Part shown: piece after piece, positions 41,959 through 51,406 of the stretch
Position numbering within the stretch: the stretch's first letter is position 1
Layout: the number at the start of each line of letters is the position of its first letter
Source: Endocalyx cinctus
Lineage: Eukaryota > Ascomycota > Sordariomycetes > Amphisphaeriales > Apiosporaceae
Assembly (NCBI GenBank): GCA_001600455.1
Contig: BCKC01000004.1
Coordinates: 372,001 to 436,000 of the forward strand
Length of the DNA stretch: 64,000 nucleotides
Reading direction: 5' to 3'
Translations under genes and position numbers: made by a program
The notes under the pieces: generated by a model
Databases searched by the model: none
Seen by the model: the letters and a program-made list of their open reading frames with translations, nothing else
Told to the model about the DNA's origin: nothing

Positions 41959-43448
41959 ATGGCCGCGATCAATACATCGAGCGGCTACTCACTTCATGCC
42001 ATATTCTCCGAGCAGCTTCCTATCCTAGACATTTTCTTTCCTGGCTTTAATCATGTTTCTACGGCATTCCAACAACTTTTAGCTGGTGACTTAACCAGCT
42101 ATGCTCACATACTCTGCCTCCTTGGAGTGTTTTCTTTCCTTAACCAGTATATGTACAAACTGTACGAGTGGATTCAAATAACATTCAGTGAGTTATGCCA
42201 TCCGTGCATATTATCTCAAACACATATTAACAACAAGTAGCCGCCACAATATACGTGCCAGAGTCCAATGAGTCGCATGACATGCTCTTAACCTGGATGT
42301 TATCTAAAAACATTGGCGAATCGTCTCGCTCTTTTATCGCTCGCGTTGGAGTAGGGAGAATATCACCTGATTCTAACCTGAATAAAAAGAAGCCGTTGTA
42401 CTTCTCGCCTTGGAGAGGGAGCTTCCTGTTCCGGTACAAGTATAATATCCTGCTTTTCCGCAGCGCCGTGAAAGAAACAGCCTTGCGTCGGGACGTGGAA
42501 GTGTCCCTTACTTGCCTTGGTCGATCACCAAATGTCATCAAGGAGCTCCTGGATGAATGCAGAGATAATTATCTAAGCCAAATGCAAAGTAAGACATCTA
42601 TATTCGAACATCGCGGAGACCGTTGGGCACGTGCAGCATCCAAGGACAATCGGCCAGTATCGACAGTTATACTCAGCGACCACGAAAAGAAGTTATTGAC
42701 TGAAGACATCGAAAACTTTCTTGACCAAGATACTCGACGATGGTATTCCAGCCGCGGAATCCCGTATAGGAGAGGATACATTCTGCATGGACCTCCAGGG
42801 ACTGGAAAATCAAGTCTGAGTCTGGCCATGGCAGGTCGCTTCGAGCTAGACATCTACACTTTGAGTATATCAAGCGTGGATGATGAGGCTCTGAAGGATC
42901 TATTTTCTGACTTGCCCCAAAAGTGTGTTGTTCTCTTAGAAGATGTGGATGCTGCGGCTTCAACCCACCAGCGTGGTGCTAAGGCGACAGCTCGGGAAAA
43001 AAAGGAACCGGTCACCCTCTCGGGTCTTCTCAATGCCATCGATGGTGTAGCATCACAAGAAGGCCGAGTCTTGATCATGACGACAAATCACATCGAAAAT
43101 CTGGATGCGGCACTGATTCGGCCTGGCCGTGTAGATAAGAAAGTGCACTTCCATTTGGCTGATCGTGACGTGCTTGTCCAGCTCTTCTGCCTCGTCTTCA
43201 AGCAATCGGGTGAAGAGGTCAAAGAACCAGCTAGACGAGAAGAAAACAACGTAGTAGTCGAGCGTCTAGCTGCTGACTTTGCGACCAAGGTCCCGGAATT
43301 GAAATTCAGCCCGGCAGAGGTTCTATCATTTCTCTTGGAACAGAGAGATTGCCCAACAACAGCCATCAGGAGAGCCGAGGACTGGGGGATTCGCATGTTG
43401 CATGATAAAGGGAGATCCATAGGCGGGAGGGACCAGGCTAAACCATGA
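41959..43448 (+). CDS. BCS1-like AAA ATPase, two exons, intact
   Basis: Exon 1 41959-42187, intron 42188-42237 (50 bp, GTGAGT to CAACAAG), exon 2 42238-43448; 479 aa. A hydrophobic N-terminal segment (AHILCLLGVFSFLNQYMYKL) resembles the single membrane span of BCS1 proteins, followed by a BCS1-specific region (WRGSFLFRYKYNILLFRSAV, then CLGRSP). The AAA module has Walker A GPPGTGKSS (about 261), Walker B VVLLEDVDAA (about 308), and the sensor region IMTTNHIENLDAALIRPGRV with the arginine finger area. BCS1 itself assembles respiratory complex III at the inner mitochondrial membrane; fungi carry many diverged paralogues of unknown function. All motor residues are present. This copy is probably one of those paralogues rather than the housekeeping gene, judging from its location. 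Confidence 0.9.
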
Positions 43449-43995
43449 TGAGATTGTGATTTATGAAACAATTATGAACCTATAGTTAGCTTGAGATGGT
43501 CGAGTTCGCCTCACAGGCACAAGAGGATCTCGGAAGTGGCCGGTTTCAACAAATTTCTATGTAGTCTAATTTAGGGGTTAGTGGCTTTATAACACTGATT
43601 ATTTGGATTAATACCCGCTTCTCTCGGTGTGTGTTGCTCCCATTCAATCATAGCTCGAGAGGGGTTATGATCAGTCACCAACCGCCCCTTCAAGACGTAA
43701 TATGCGAGATCGGAATAGGTTGAGTTTCTCAAATCTAGTCTCGGCTAGTAACTCAGTTAGATCGATGGCTGTGATTGTTTTTCTTCTGCTACAGTTTCGT
43801 ACCTCGAGGCAGCAGGCTCGTCAAAGAATGGTCTCCCATCAAATCAATGATTGGGTCGGCTTCTTTTGTTTACGTAGGGACGCGTCGTCCCTTCTCTACG
43901 CCCTTTGATCCGCTTATTACCTGATCCAGAATGTCGCAGGTTTCCCGAGGCTTGTCTTGTTCCGTCAGCAGCACGTAGATGAAAAGAAATACCAT
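43449..43995. other. Intergenic region, degraded repeat DNA
   Basis: On the minus strand, fragments around 43700-43900 read protein-like but are broken by many stops; probably the 3' continuation of the LINE relic. No intact gene. Confidence 0.35.
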
Positions 43996-45099
43996 TCAGT
44001 CTGGTAGTCGTATAATTGCTGCCGTCATGTCCGGTGGCTGTATAGGTACCTGTTCTGCCTCCACACCCCTATCCACAAAAATACTCCGGGTAGCCCATCT
44101 GCCTCCGTTGTGAATCATAGGCACCATCTTGGTCCATCTGTGGTGAGCCACTAACATTATTAATATTCGCCCGTCCTCTATTCTCACTTGCGGTTCTTAA
44201 ATCGTTATCGCTGTAATGTCTCGAAGCTTCGTATTGTTCATCGAACTCAAATGTGCGGTCGCTTGTTTCTCGCATTCAATTGCCTTCAGATCGGGCCCAT
44301 GGCAGCCATGATGGTTGTGACCTTCTTTCGTGCGTCGTCCGCATGTTCGCGCATTCCTGCATTGGGCAGTCTTGTGTCCTGCTCGCTCGCAATTGAAACA
44401 TTGTTCTGCTCGACGCTTAAATAGTCCGGTATAACCAGACTCGCTCCCGGCGTGGAAGAAGCCTTCCACTAATAGTCTTCGCTTTTCTGGGGTCGGAAAT
44501 TACTGTACAGTGTCGCCGGTTTTCATAATTTTTCGTTGCTCTGATCTCTTTCTCCAGGGTGGCTCGAATAGCTCCTGCCGTCGCTTTGTCGCCATCCCCC
44601 TCTTCTATCCTAGACGTATAAGTAGTACAGAATAGCGTGTCGGTAAAGATGGATGGACTCGTGTTCATCGACGAAAGGGTGAGTACGTTGCTTGGTTGGC
44701 TCATCGGTAATGTTCGCGCAATATCTGTGTAAGATGCCTGTAAGCTAATTTGCAAGGTGCTGCTAAATGCTGGGTTATTTCGAATTTCATCTAATTATTC
44801 GCATACTTGTTTTGGTTCTTCTGACATGGCTGGGAGCCCGTATTGTATCGTCTCGTCTCGTATCGACAGCTGAGATCTCGAACGATCATCTCTTTCAAGC
44901 CCTTGGTCTCGGTCTGAATACTGGCAAGTAGCTCTAGTATTTTCTGCAGCGTGGTCTTTCCTGTGCTTCCGCTGCTCTTATATTTCTTTCCTTCATATAA
45001 ACCTTGAGTCCTTTCATTAATCATTGACGGTCGCACGTTTTGGCTTGGTTTTTTTTTTCTCGTAACTATAGCATTGCCTTCTTTCTCAAGCTTTGGCAC
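43996..45099 (-). pseudogene. LINE (Tad-like) ORF1 relic with CCHC zinc knuckle
   Basis: Minus-strand segments 45099-44791, 44755-44417, 44469-44197 and 44187-43996 read in order but in different frames. The central one carries a retroviral-type zinc knuckle CFNCERAGHKTAQC (CX2CX4HX4C) followed by a second Cys/His cluster (CGRRTKEGHNHHGC), after RHCTVISDPRKAKT. This is the end of ORF1 of non-LTR elements such as Tad. Reverse transcriptase (ORF2) was not found, so it is a truncated, frameshifted and probably RIP-mutated copy with no coding capacity. Confidence 0.65.
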
Positions 45100-45400
45100 T
45101 AAGTTTCGTGATGCGGGATGAGATGTTCGCCGTATACCTAAATCGGTATAGCCACAATCGTATTATTTACGTTGGTATGTACTGTGCAGAAGTACAGTAT
45201 ATACAGTACATTAAACTATATATAGCGGGGTGCTGGTGAGGTACTAATTAGACCAATAGCAATTGTTTTTATGTTAATTGAGCGATACGCCCATCTTTTC
45301 TGAAACTCATGTACACTTTATTACAAACCGGACACCATTACACCACCTCTCGTGCACATCGTCCATCATCCGAAATGCATCACAGCGACACTCGTTCCAT
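45100..45400. other. Intergenic region
   Basis: Upstream region of the DUF7924-like gene. A longer in-frame extension to 45278 lacks an ATG, so the start was placed at 45401. Confidence 0.4.
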
Positions 45401-47049
45401 ATGTTACGACCGGCTTATCTCGAATCATGTAAACGTCGACAACCCTCAAGCCCAAGCGATACCTCTTTGGAGCACCCATCGAAGATACAGAAATTCGTTT
45501 ATCCAAGTCGACCACCTTCACCATTTTGGGATAACCTGACAGAAATCCCGTTGACAAGAAGCGCCCTGCGAGAGCTAGATAAGAGGAATACGAGAGATCG
45601 GTCACCACGACAAGCTCCTTATCGTCGACCTATTACGCGCAGCGCCACTGCTAAACGGAAGCTTTGTCACAGACCTCTCCAATCTGCTACGCAGTATCTT
45701 AGTCGCTCTTCTGTGACACGACTACAACATATTAAGCACTCTGCAAGAAGAGGAGGGCCAGATCTGTCAGATTTAAGAGGGGTATGTTACTTCCGGTATG
45801 TTTATGGTTTAAAATCTAACGCTCACCTAGTATTGTCGCGAACTTAGCATGAGCTCCCGTCAATCTAGCCTCGGTCGTCGAAAGCGTGGTTCGGCATCTC
45901 CTTCGAAAGGCAGCAATACTCAAACAACCAGTACCAAGAGTACTGGCCCGTATGATCGGGCTTTCCAACAACACCTCATCGACCATGGCGTCTATCCCGA
46001 CGGCTACGAATATCCAGACGGCAAAGCTCCGCCGCAACCTGATAACATGGATAACATACTTGACGCTTTAAAGAGGCCACGGCCCTCTTTGTCGCCTTCC
46101 CGTTTCTCCAACGACGATTTCCGAACATTTAAACGTACAGATACACATGCTTCCAAGGAGTGGCAGGTCATATCCACAGTAATCCCCATAGTAGAAGGGG
46201 ATGCGGAAGACAGTAAGTGCGTGTCAGGACAAATACCGTTTACGAACTTAGATTCTCTTACCGATGGCTCGCTCGTACCTGGAAACCCGGATCGATATTA
46301 CGGCGCCCGCCCTGAACAATTACGCCGAGAAATCCGGACCGAACTTGGGGGCCATATCATCCCTTCGACGCAGCACGACCTCCCCATTACGCCCAACTTT
46401 TTTCTTGCTGCGAAAGGTCCAGATGGATCGTCTGCTGTTGCAGGACGGCAGGCATGCTACGACGGTGCGCTGGGAGCGAGGGGAATGCAAGGTCTCCGCT
46501 CGCATGGTGAAGACAAGTCCACGCACGACGGTAATGCTTACACGATTACGTCAACGTACCATGCCGGCCAACTTAAGATGTATACTAGCCACCCACTACC
46601 ACCAGCTAGCCCAGGGGCGCCTCCCGAATATGTGATGATGCAGATAGATTCATGGAGCTTGACTGGAAATGCGACCGCATTCCGCCAAGGAGCAGGTGCA
46701 TATCGAAATGCCAGAGACTGGGCGAAGCGGCAAAGAGATGAGGCGATCAAAAAGGCAAACGAGAGCGTTTCATATGGTAATATCAGCGCGTTGGAAAAAA
46801 ACAGGAGATAGCTTGGTCTCGAGTTTTACCTCGACCGAAAATATTAGCATACCACTTCCCCTCGAGTCAAATACGCCGTCTTCCTTCGACAATTCCGACA
46901 CATCTGCGGATGAATTAGGGGTGGATATACCCGTGGCCAAACGTTGTAGGTCAGCGCAGCGGCTTCCTCGATTTACAAGGAATACCGCTAAGCCATCTCC
47001 TGATGGTAGAGACAGGACGCCCTTGGAGAAGATCCAACCAACCCTATAG
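45401..47049 (+). pseudogene. DUF7924-like protein with a homopolymer frameshift
   Basis: Exon 1 45401-45781 (MLRPAYLESCKRR; FWDNLTEIPLTRSALRELD; ARRGGPDLSDLRG), intron 45782-45830 (GTATGT, TCTAACG, CCTAG), exon 2 from 45831. It follows a common fungal family that I know as DUF7924: FQQHLIDHGVYPDGYEYPDG, PSLSPSRF, PNFFLAAKGPDGS, GRQACYDGALGARGMQ and DSWSLTGN. The frame reaches a stop at 46809-46811 only because of a run of seven A (46795-46801). With six, it would read on through SLVSSFTSTENISI to the natural end at 47049. At the F-F-L-x-x-K block I recall Glu before x-K in relatives (a nuclease-like E-x-K); this copy has Ala. Either a decaying gene, or an assembly indel in a real one. Function of the family is not established. 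Confidence 0.7.
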
Positions 47050-47054
47050 TTTGA

Positions 47055-47288
47055 GAGGCTCTTATTGTTACTTGACTGCTTGGTCGGTGATTATAAATAG
47101 GCTATATATTTTGAAGATATGTCAATATATGTTCTCCTGATCGGGTCTATTAACCTAGTTATGTTCAGATCTGTAAGCCCACTTATGGTGGCCTTGTAGA
47201 CTATGCCCTCAGCCATGTGATGAGCCTCCGTTCGTGATTGCCTCCATGTCTAGGCCCGGTAACGTGAACAATAGCCTATCCATATATA
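47055..47288. repeat. Dispersed repeat copy B (inverted relative of 1-228)
   Basis: The reverse complement matches 1-228 nearly base for base, with a 2-bp insertion near 47100. It starts a few bases after the natural end of the DUF7924-like gene. Both copies end with the same sequence at the GGCTCTT side, then diverge; the other side could extend beyond the window in copy A. Confidence 0.75.
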
Positions 47289-47804
47289 TGAGGTCGATCG
47301 TGGACAACTTCTACTTGAGGGTTCTGAATGTCGTTACACACGAGCTCGTTGCTGGGCATGGTATAGCTACCAACTCGGACGTGTTCAAAGTCTCATACTA
47401 GATCCTTATAATGGGAAGATGAAGAAGGAATGGTGGCGTTTAAAAGTAACCTCAGTCTTTCCGTATCTGTAACGTTAATAGCGATGATAGGCCAGCCCTT
47501 GTCCTCTACTGTCTCTTTATTATGTTTATTAGTATAACAAGATCGGTGACTACTACGTGAGGCATCTATCCATGAACGGTACGAGTGTATCATCCCAGTT
47601 GTCGGAATTAACGATTACGGAACTGTTAAAGTCGAATTCGCGAACATTTTATAAAATAACTTTTAAGAGTTGCGCGGGCGCGCGAATAAAGGGTCGCTCG
47701 CGAGAGACACTAGACAAGGACCGCTGCGACCAATCCATTAGAATGTCAACTTTGCGACTGTCGGCGAAAAGTTGCTAATGTAGGATTATATAATCTTCAT
47801 ATAA
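47289..47804. other. Intergenic region
   Basis: No recognisable gene; short frames on both strands only. One GC-rich patch with CpG (47670-47705) survives within AT-rich DNA. Confidence 0.4.
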
Positions 47805-48075
47805 TTAAGGTCTGGGGAAGGACCGTAAAAACACCAAGCCTTCCAAATCTACTTCTACCATCGACCGGCTAGGGGCAGGCGCCTGGGGGCAACTAGTAAG
47901 AAATCTTATTAATATGATTATACTAGCTGATACGCTTAGATCTTTCATAGTGAAAAAGAACTTGAGGATGAAAGCTTTGGCGTGGAGAAGTACGATAGTT
48001 AATTTTAGCTTCCCATGTAATCCGGGGTAGGAGGCGTTAGTAGTGCAGGTCTGCGCCACAAGGTTGCTCTAAGCT
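47805..48075 (-). pseudogene. Decayed 5' fragment of a Helo-like/PigL_N gene
   Basis: On the minus strand the sequence parallels the upstream region and first codons of the gene at 49677. The shared leader (ACTAACGCC..., CTAAAATTAA, ACGCCAAAGC) is followed by an ATG and KDLSVSASIIILIRF, against ADPLSVSASVVALVTF in the intact copy. Only about 20 codons remain before the similarity is lost. Substitutions are mostly transitions, consistent with RIP. Confidence 0.65.
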
Positions 48076-48533
48076 CAGAATGCGCCAAAACATAGTACTA
48101 AGCCCTTTTGTTACGATCCACTTAACCCAAGCCTTTGAGACAACGCTCATGCGGGAACTCTGAATACAAAATAGTAATGCAGCAAGACCTTATGGGTTGC
48201 TAAACCCAGAAAACAGTATACGGAAAAGAGAAGAGATACTAAAAGACGGCGTTAAATACTGCGCAAATATATTTCAGAAAGTAAAACGGAATGCTAGTGT
48301 CAGGAAAACAATACGCAGAAAGCCCATCCACAATCCACAAATCGGAAAGGTGACATCCCGAAAACAGAAAACGGAAAGTAGAACAGCGATAGTAAAAATA
48401 TAAGTATAAGTGCCGGTAACCAATATATTATTGTAGAATACCTAACGACGAGTCGTTAACACCATTAAAGATACTTGCTGAATAACGCTAAGCGCTTAAG
48501 ACTAAGCTGTAGCTTACTTAGATTATCTTAGCT
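48076..48533. other. Intergenic region
   Basis: A 68-codon lysine-rich frame (48197-48403) is A-rich by composition and not supported. The right part is the promoter of the gene at 48534. Confidence 0.4.
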
Positions 48534-49249
48534 ATGTCATCTTTTCCGCCAGCCCTACTAAGAGAAAATCCTCAAGACTTTTTTAAAGAACATATTCGAG
48601 ATATCTATGATATTTGGGTACATTTACTGCAAAGAACAACTTTGCCATCTGGCATTAACCATACAGACAGTCGCATTCTTCAAGCACTTCAAACATTGGA
48701 TAATATCATCACTAATCCAAGAAGCGCAACACTTTCCAAGCGTTTAGCTTATGTTCAACTTGACAGATTGCTCAGTTCTTTGTCAGAATTAGTCGCAAAT
48801 GACCGGAAAACCGGGTTTCTCTGCGGCAGATCCGGTCAAGGGGATGCTACTGTTGTTTTAGAACTCTATATCCGTGGCAGAGGAGGTGATATCCACTGCA
48901 AGTCATCCAAGGACAAGGCGCATCGCCAGAGGCGTAGAGCAAGGCGCTGGGCTTGCCTTGCTGGACGATCACCACTTCTGGTCGTCGTATATTCCGAAAA
49001 CGCCGAAAAAATTATGTAAGCCTTATATAAAACATCTCATGTTAATAGTACTAACATCTTTTTAGTGCTAATGGACGAGTTTCTAACGCAACACTTCGAG
49101 TCTTTGGAGAAACTATCGGAACCTCCCTGTCGAAGCGGTTGACTAATAGCGCGGAGACGATTACGAAGATTGGGGAACTTCAAATTAGCCCTGACGATAT
49201 AGATGCTATTATTTCGCACGAGACAGTTATACAGGCTCTGCTGGTTTAA
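48534..49249 (+). CDS. Unrecognised 221-aa protein, two exons
   Basis: Exons 48534-49015 and 49066-49249; intron 50 bp with GTAAGC donor, TACTAAC branch and TTTTTAG acceptor. The first half is helical (DIYDIWVHLLQRTTLPSGIN; LSKRLAYVQLDRLLSSLSEL). A basic stretch (HRQRRRARRW) precedes a hydrophobic strand (SPLLVVVYSE), and the end is helical and acidic (ISPDDIDAIISHETVIQALL). No membrane segment or known motif. It lies directly upstream of the Helo-like gene on the same strand, separated by the repeated leader, so a functional pairing is possible but unproven. Confidence 0.6.
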
Positions 49250-49355
49250 TATTAAATGTGGAAAATATATTGCTTATTCACTCATTTTTTTGTATTAGTA
49301 TTTCGTACCCCAACTATCGCTTATTTCAATATAATTTATTTGCTTTTAGATAATT

Positions 49356-49628
49356 CTACGTAGTAATTCAGTGTTAGAGATCTATAAGCTTCGGTATATA
49401 TTAGAGGAATCACGTCAATAAAATATTGCTTAAGAAATAATTAAGCAGCGACGCATGACATTGGTGGAAACGTATATATTTTCCTCTTTTTTATGGATGC
49501 CTCTTCTGAGAGCTGAGGGTATGTTGAAATTTTACGGAGATAGGGGTTACCTTATGGCGCAGTATTCAAGACCCCGCACCACTAACACCCCCTTCCCAGA
49601 CTACGTGGGAAACTAAAATTAAGAATAT
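49356..49628. repeat. Leader repeat, copy 1 (direct repeat of 54120-54348)
   Basis: From CTACGTAGTAATT to CTAAAATTAAGAATA this stretch matches 54120-54348 in the same orientation. The second copy lacks about 45 bp near its right end. Copy 1 ends about 50 bp before the Helo-like gene ATG; a shorter related stretch is at 47.9-48.07 kb on the other strand. Confidence 0.8.
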
Positions 49629-49676
49629 TTATATCTCTCTACGCCAAACCTTTCATTGTCAAGTTTGTTTTTTACC

Positions 49677-51038
49677 ATGGCAGATCCACTAAGCGTATCA
49701 GCCAGTGTGGTTGCTTTAGTAACCTTTGCTATTAAATCTAGTGTCACGCTCTACAATACGGTCCGTAGCTTCCAAAGCCAGGACAAGAATGTTCGCGCAC
49801 TAAAAAGTGAATTGGGTGATCTGACGGGGGTGTTAGAGTCACTTCTAGAGACAATGAATAACAACCCTAACATCGACTTTGAAAATCTTAAGCGTCCACT
49901 TGACCGTTGTGGTAAGGCTTGCGACGAATATGGCAACCTCATCTCTCGCTGTGTCAAACACTCGACTGCCGCGCGACCAAGTTTTCGGGATTGGATTACT
50001 CAAAAATATCTGCAAGGAGATATTACAGATTTTCAAGCTATGTTAGCTGGGTATAAGTCGACTATAAATATAGCTCTTGCGAACGCGAACATGTAAGTAG
50101 TTTTCATTACCTGTAGCCCTTACTCTTTCAGTTGACCGGCTAATTGGTATGATTTTCGCAGTCGCGTCACCGCAGTAACACCAAGAGTACTTGAAGATTA
50201 CCAAGACATGATTCGCGACACCCATAACGACCTACAAGAACACCTACAACGGTTGGAAAAGAAAGTACAGAGAATAGCTGCCGGAAATTCTAAGGATATT
50301 TCTCAGGAAGAAATCGAATGGCAAGCAATGTTGGAGGAGAAGGAGAGCACCCAACAGGGTCTGCGAATCTGTGCGCAGTTATCCGCTCAAATTGAGCAAA
50401 TGGTACCAACTATTAGGGAACATCCGCAACTGTCACATCGCTCTTCAGCCCATAAATTCGTCAAGAACGGGCTAGGTCCTGTGAACGGCGCTATTCAGTC
50501 CCTTTCGTCTCAGCTACAGAGCCATGAAGATGATATTGGGAAACAAATGGAAGCTATGAGAACGGAAGCACCTTTATCAGCGTCTGCTACCGCGCAGCTC
50601 ATACAGCTGCAAGAGACCAAAGAAAGCATTCGTCAATGCATAACAGTTGTATCTGATGCAAACGAGGGCTTAAATGCTGAGCGACGCAACGTGTTTGAAG
50701 ATATTGCCATGGCTGATGATACTTACGACTTCTCAGTCTCAACTATTGGAGACCTTATCACGGCAAGGCGAATCACTATGACCGGAAGGTCTCGCCACGT
50801 TGGGGGTCAAATAAGTGACGAAAGCTATCAGAGGACTATCGAGGCATTGACAACATTGGATATGAAACATGAGAGGCACATCCAGCATCCCACACAAGCT
50901 TCCACGCAGATTTATGCCACTCCCGAGACTGAAAGCGGCAACAGTGAAAGACACCAGTTCCATGACCGGTATGGGCCTGGTTTAAAGCTGTCCCCATCAA
51001 CAGAAGATGTCATCTCATCACAAGGTATTCCAAAATGA
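49677..51038 (+). CDS. Helo-like/PigL_N domain protein (NLR-type N-terminal domain), standalone
   Basis: ATG at 49677 (MADPLSVSASVVALVTFAIK), exon 1 to 50092, intron 50093-50161 (GTAAGT to TTCGCAG, 69 bp), exon 2 50162-51038; 430 aa. The start is the signature of the fungal N-terminal domain found in front of NACHT and ankyrin NLR proteins and in the azaphilone-cluster protein L: a helical bundle with TLYNTVRSFQSQDKNVRALK and LTGVLESLLETM. The second exon is a long alpha-helical region (LQEHLQRLEKKVQRIAAGN; LRICAQLSAQIEQM) and a disordered tail. No NB-ARC/NACHT or repeat domain follows. Related Helo domains can act at membranes in cell death; whether this one does is unknown. Intact, with decayed partial copies on both sides. 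Confidence 0.85.
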
Positions 51039-51406
51039 TACTTGCCCTGGTCAATAATTTAACCTGAATTCTCCATGGAAAATAGAGCATCAAAATTGAT
51101 GGTTATAGCAGTACGACTCATCCATCCTTCTAAGATTTATCGTACTCTAAATAATAAACTAACACCAGACCTTGCCTATTCTTTAACTACTCGCACTTTA
51201 ATATTTTATACAAGTAATTCAGCGTTAATCTAACTTTACTAAGCTGTAAATTAACAAGATTAAATTATGAAGATGTATCTTACTTCTGGCCGGTTGAACT
51301 AATGCAGGATTATAAAAAAAAAAAAAAAAATAGTAATACAAATCCCGACCTCTCTTCGTCGACCATTATCCTTCTATTCTATCACTGACTTCATCTACGG
51401 GTATAA
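51039..51406. other. Intergenic region between convergent genes
   Basis: AT-rich, with an A run at 51314-51330. Probable terminators of both genes; nothing else seen. Confidence 0.45.

Noticed and set aside
43702..43908. 68-codon plus-strand frame
   Set aside because: The opposite strand reads as degraded element sequence; the plus frame is a chance opening.
48197..48403. Lysine-rich 68-codon frame
   Set aside because: Derives from A-rich DNA; no ATG context, splice site or family support.
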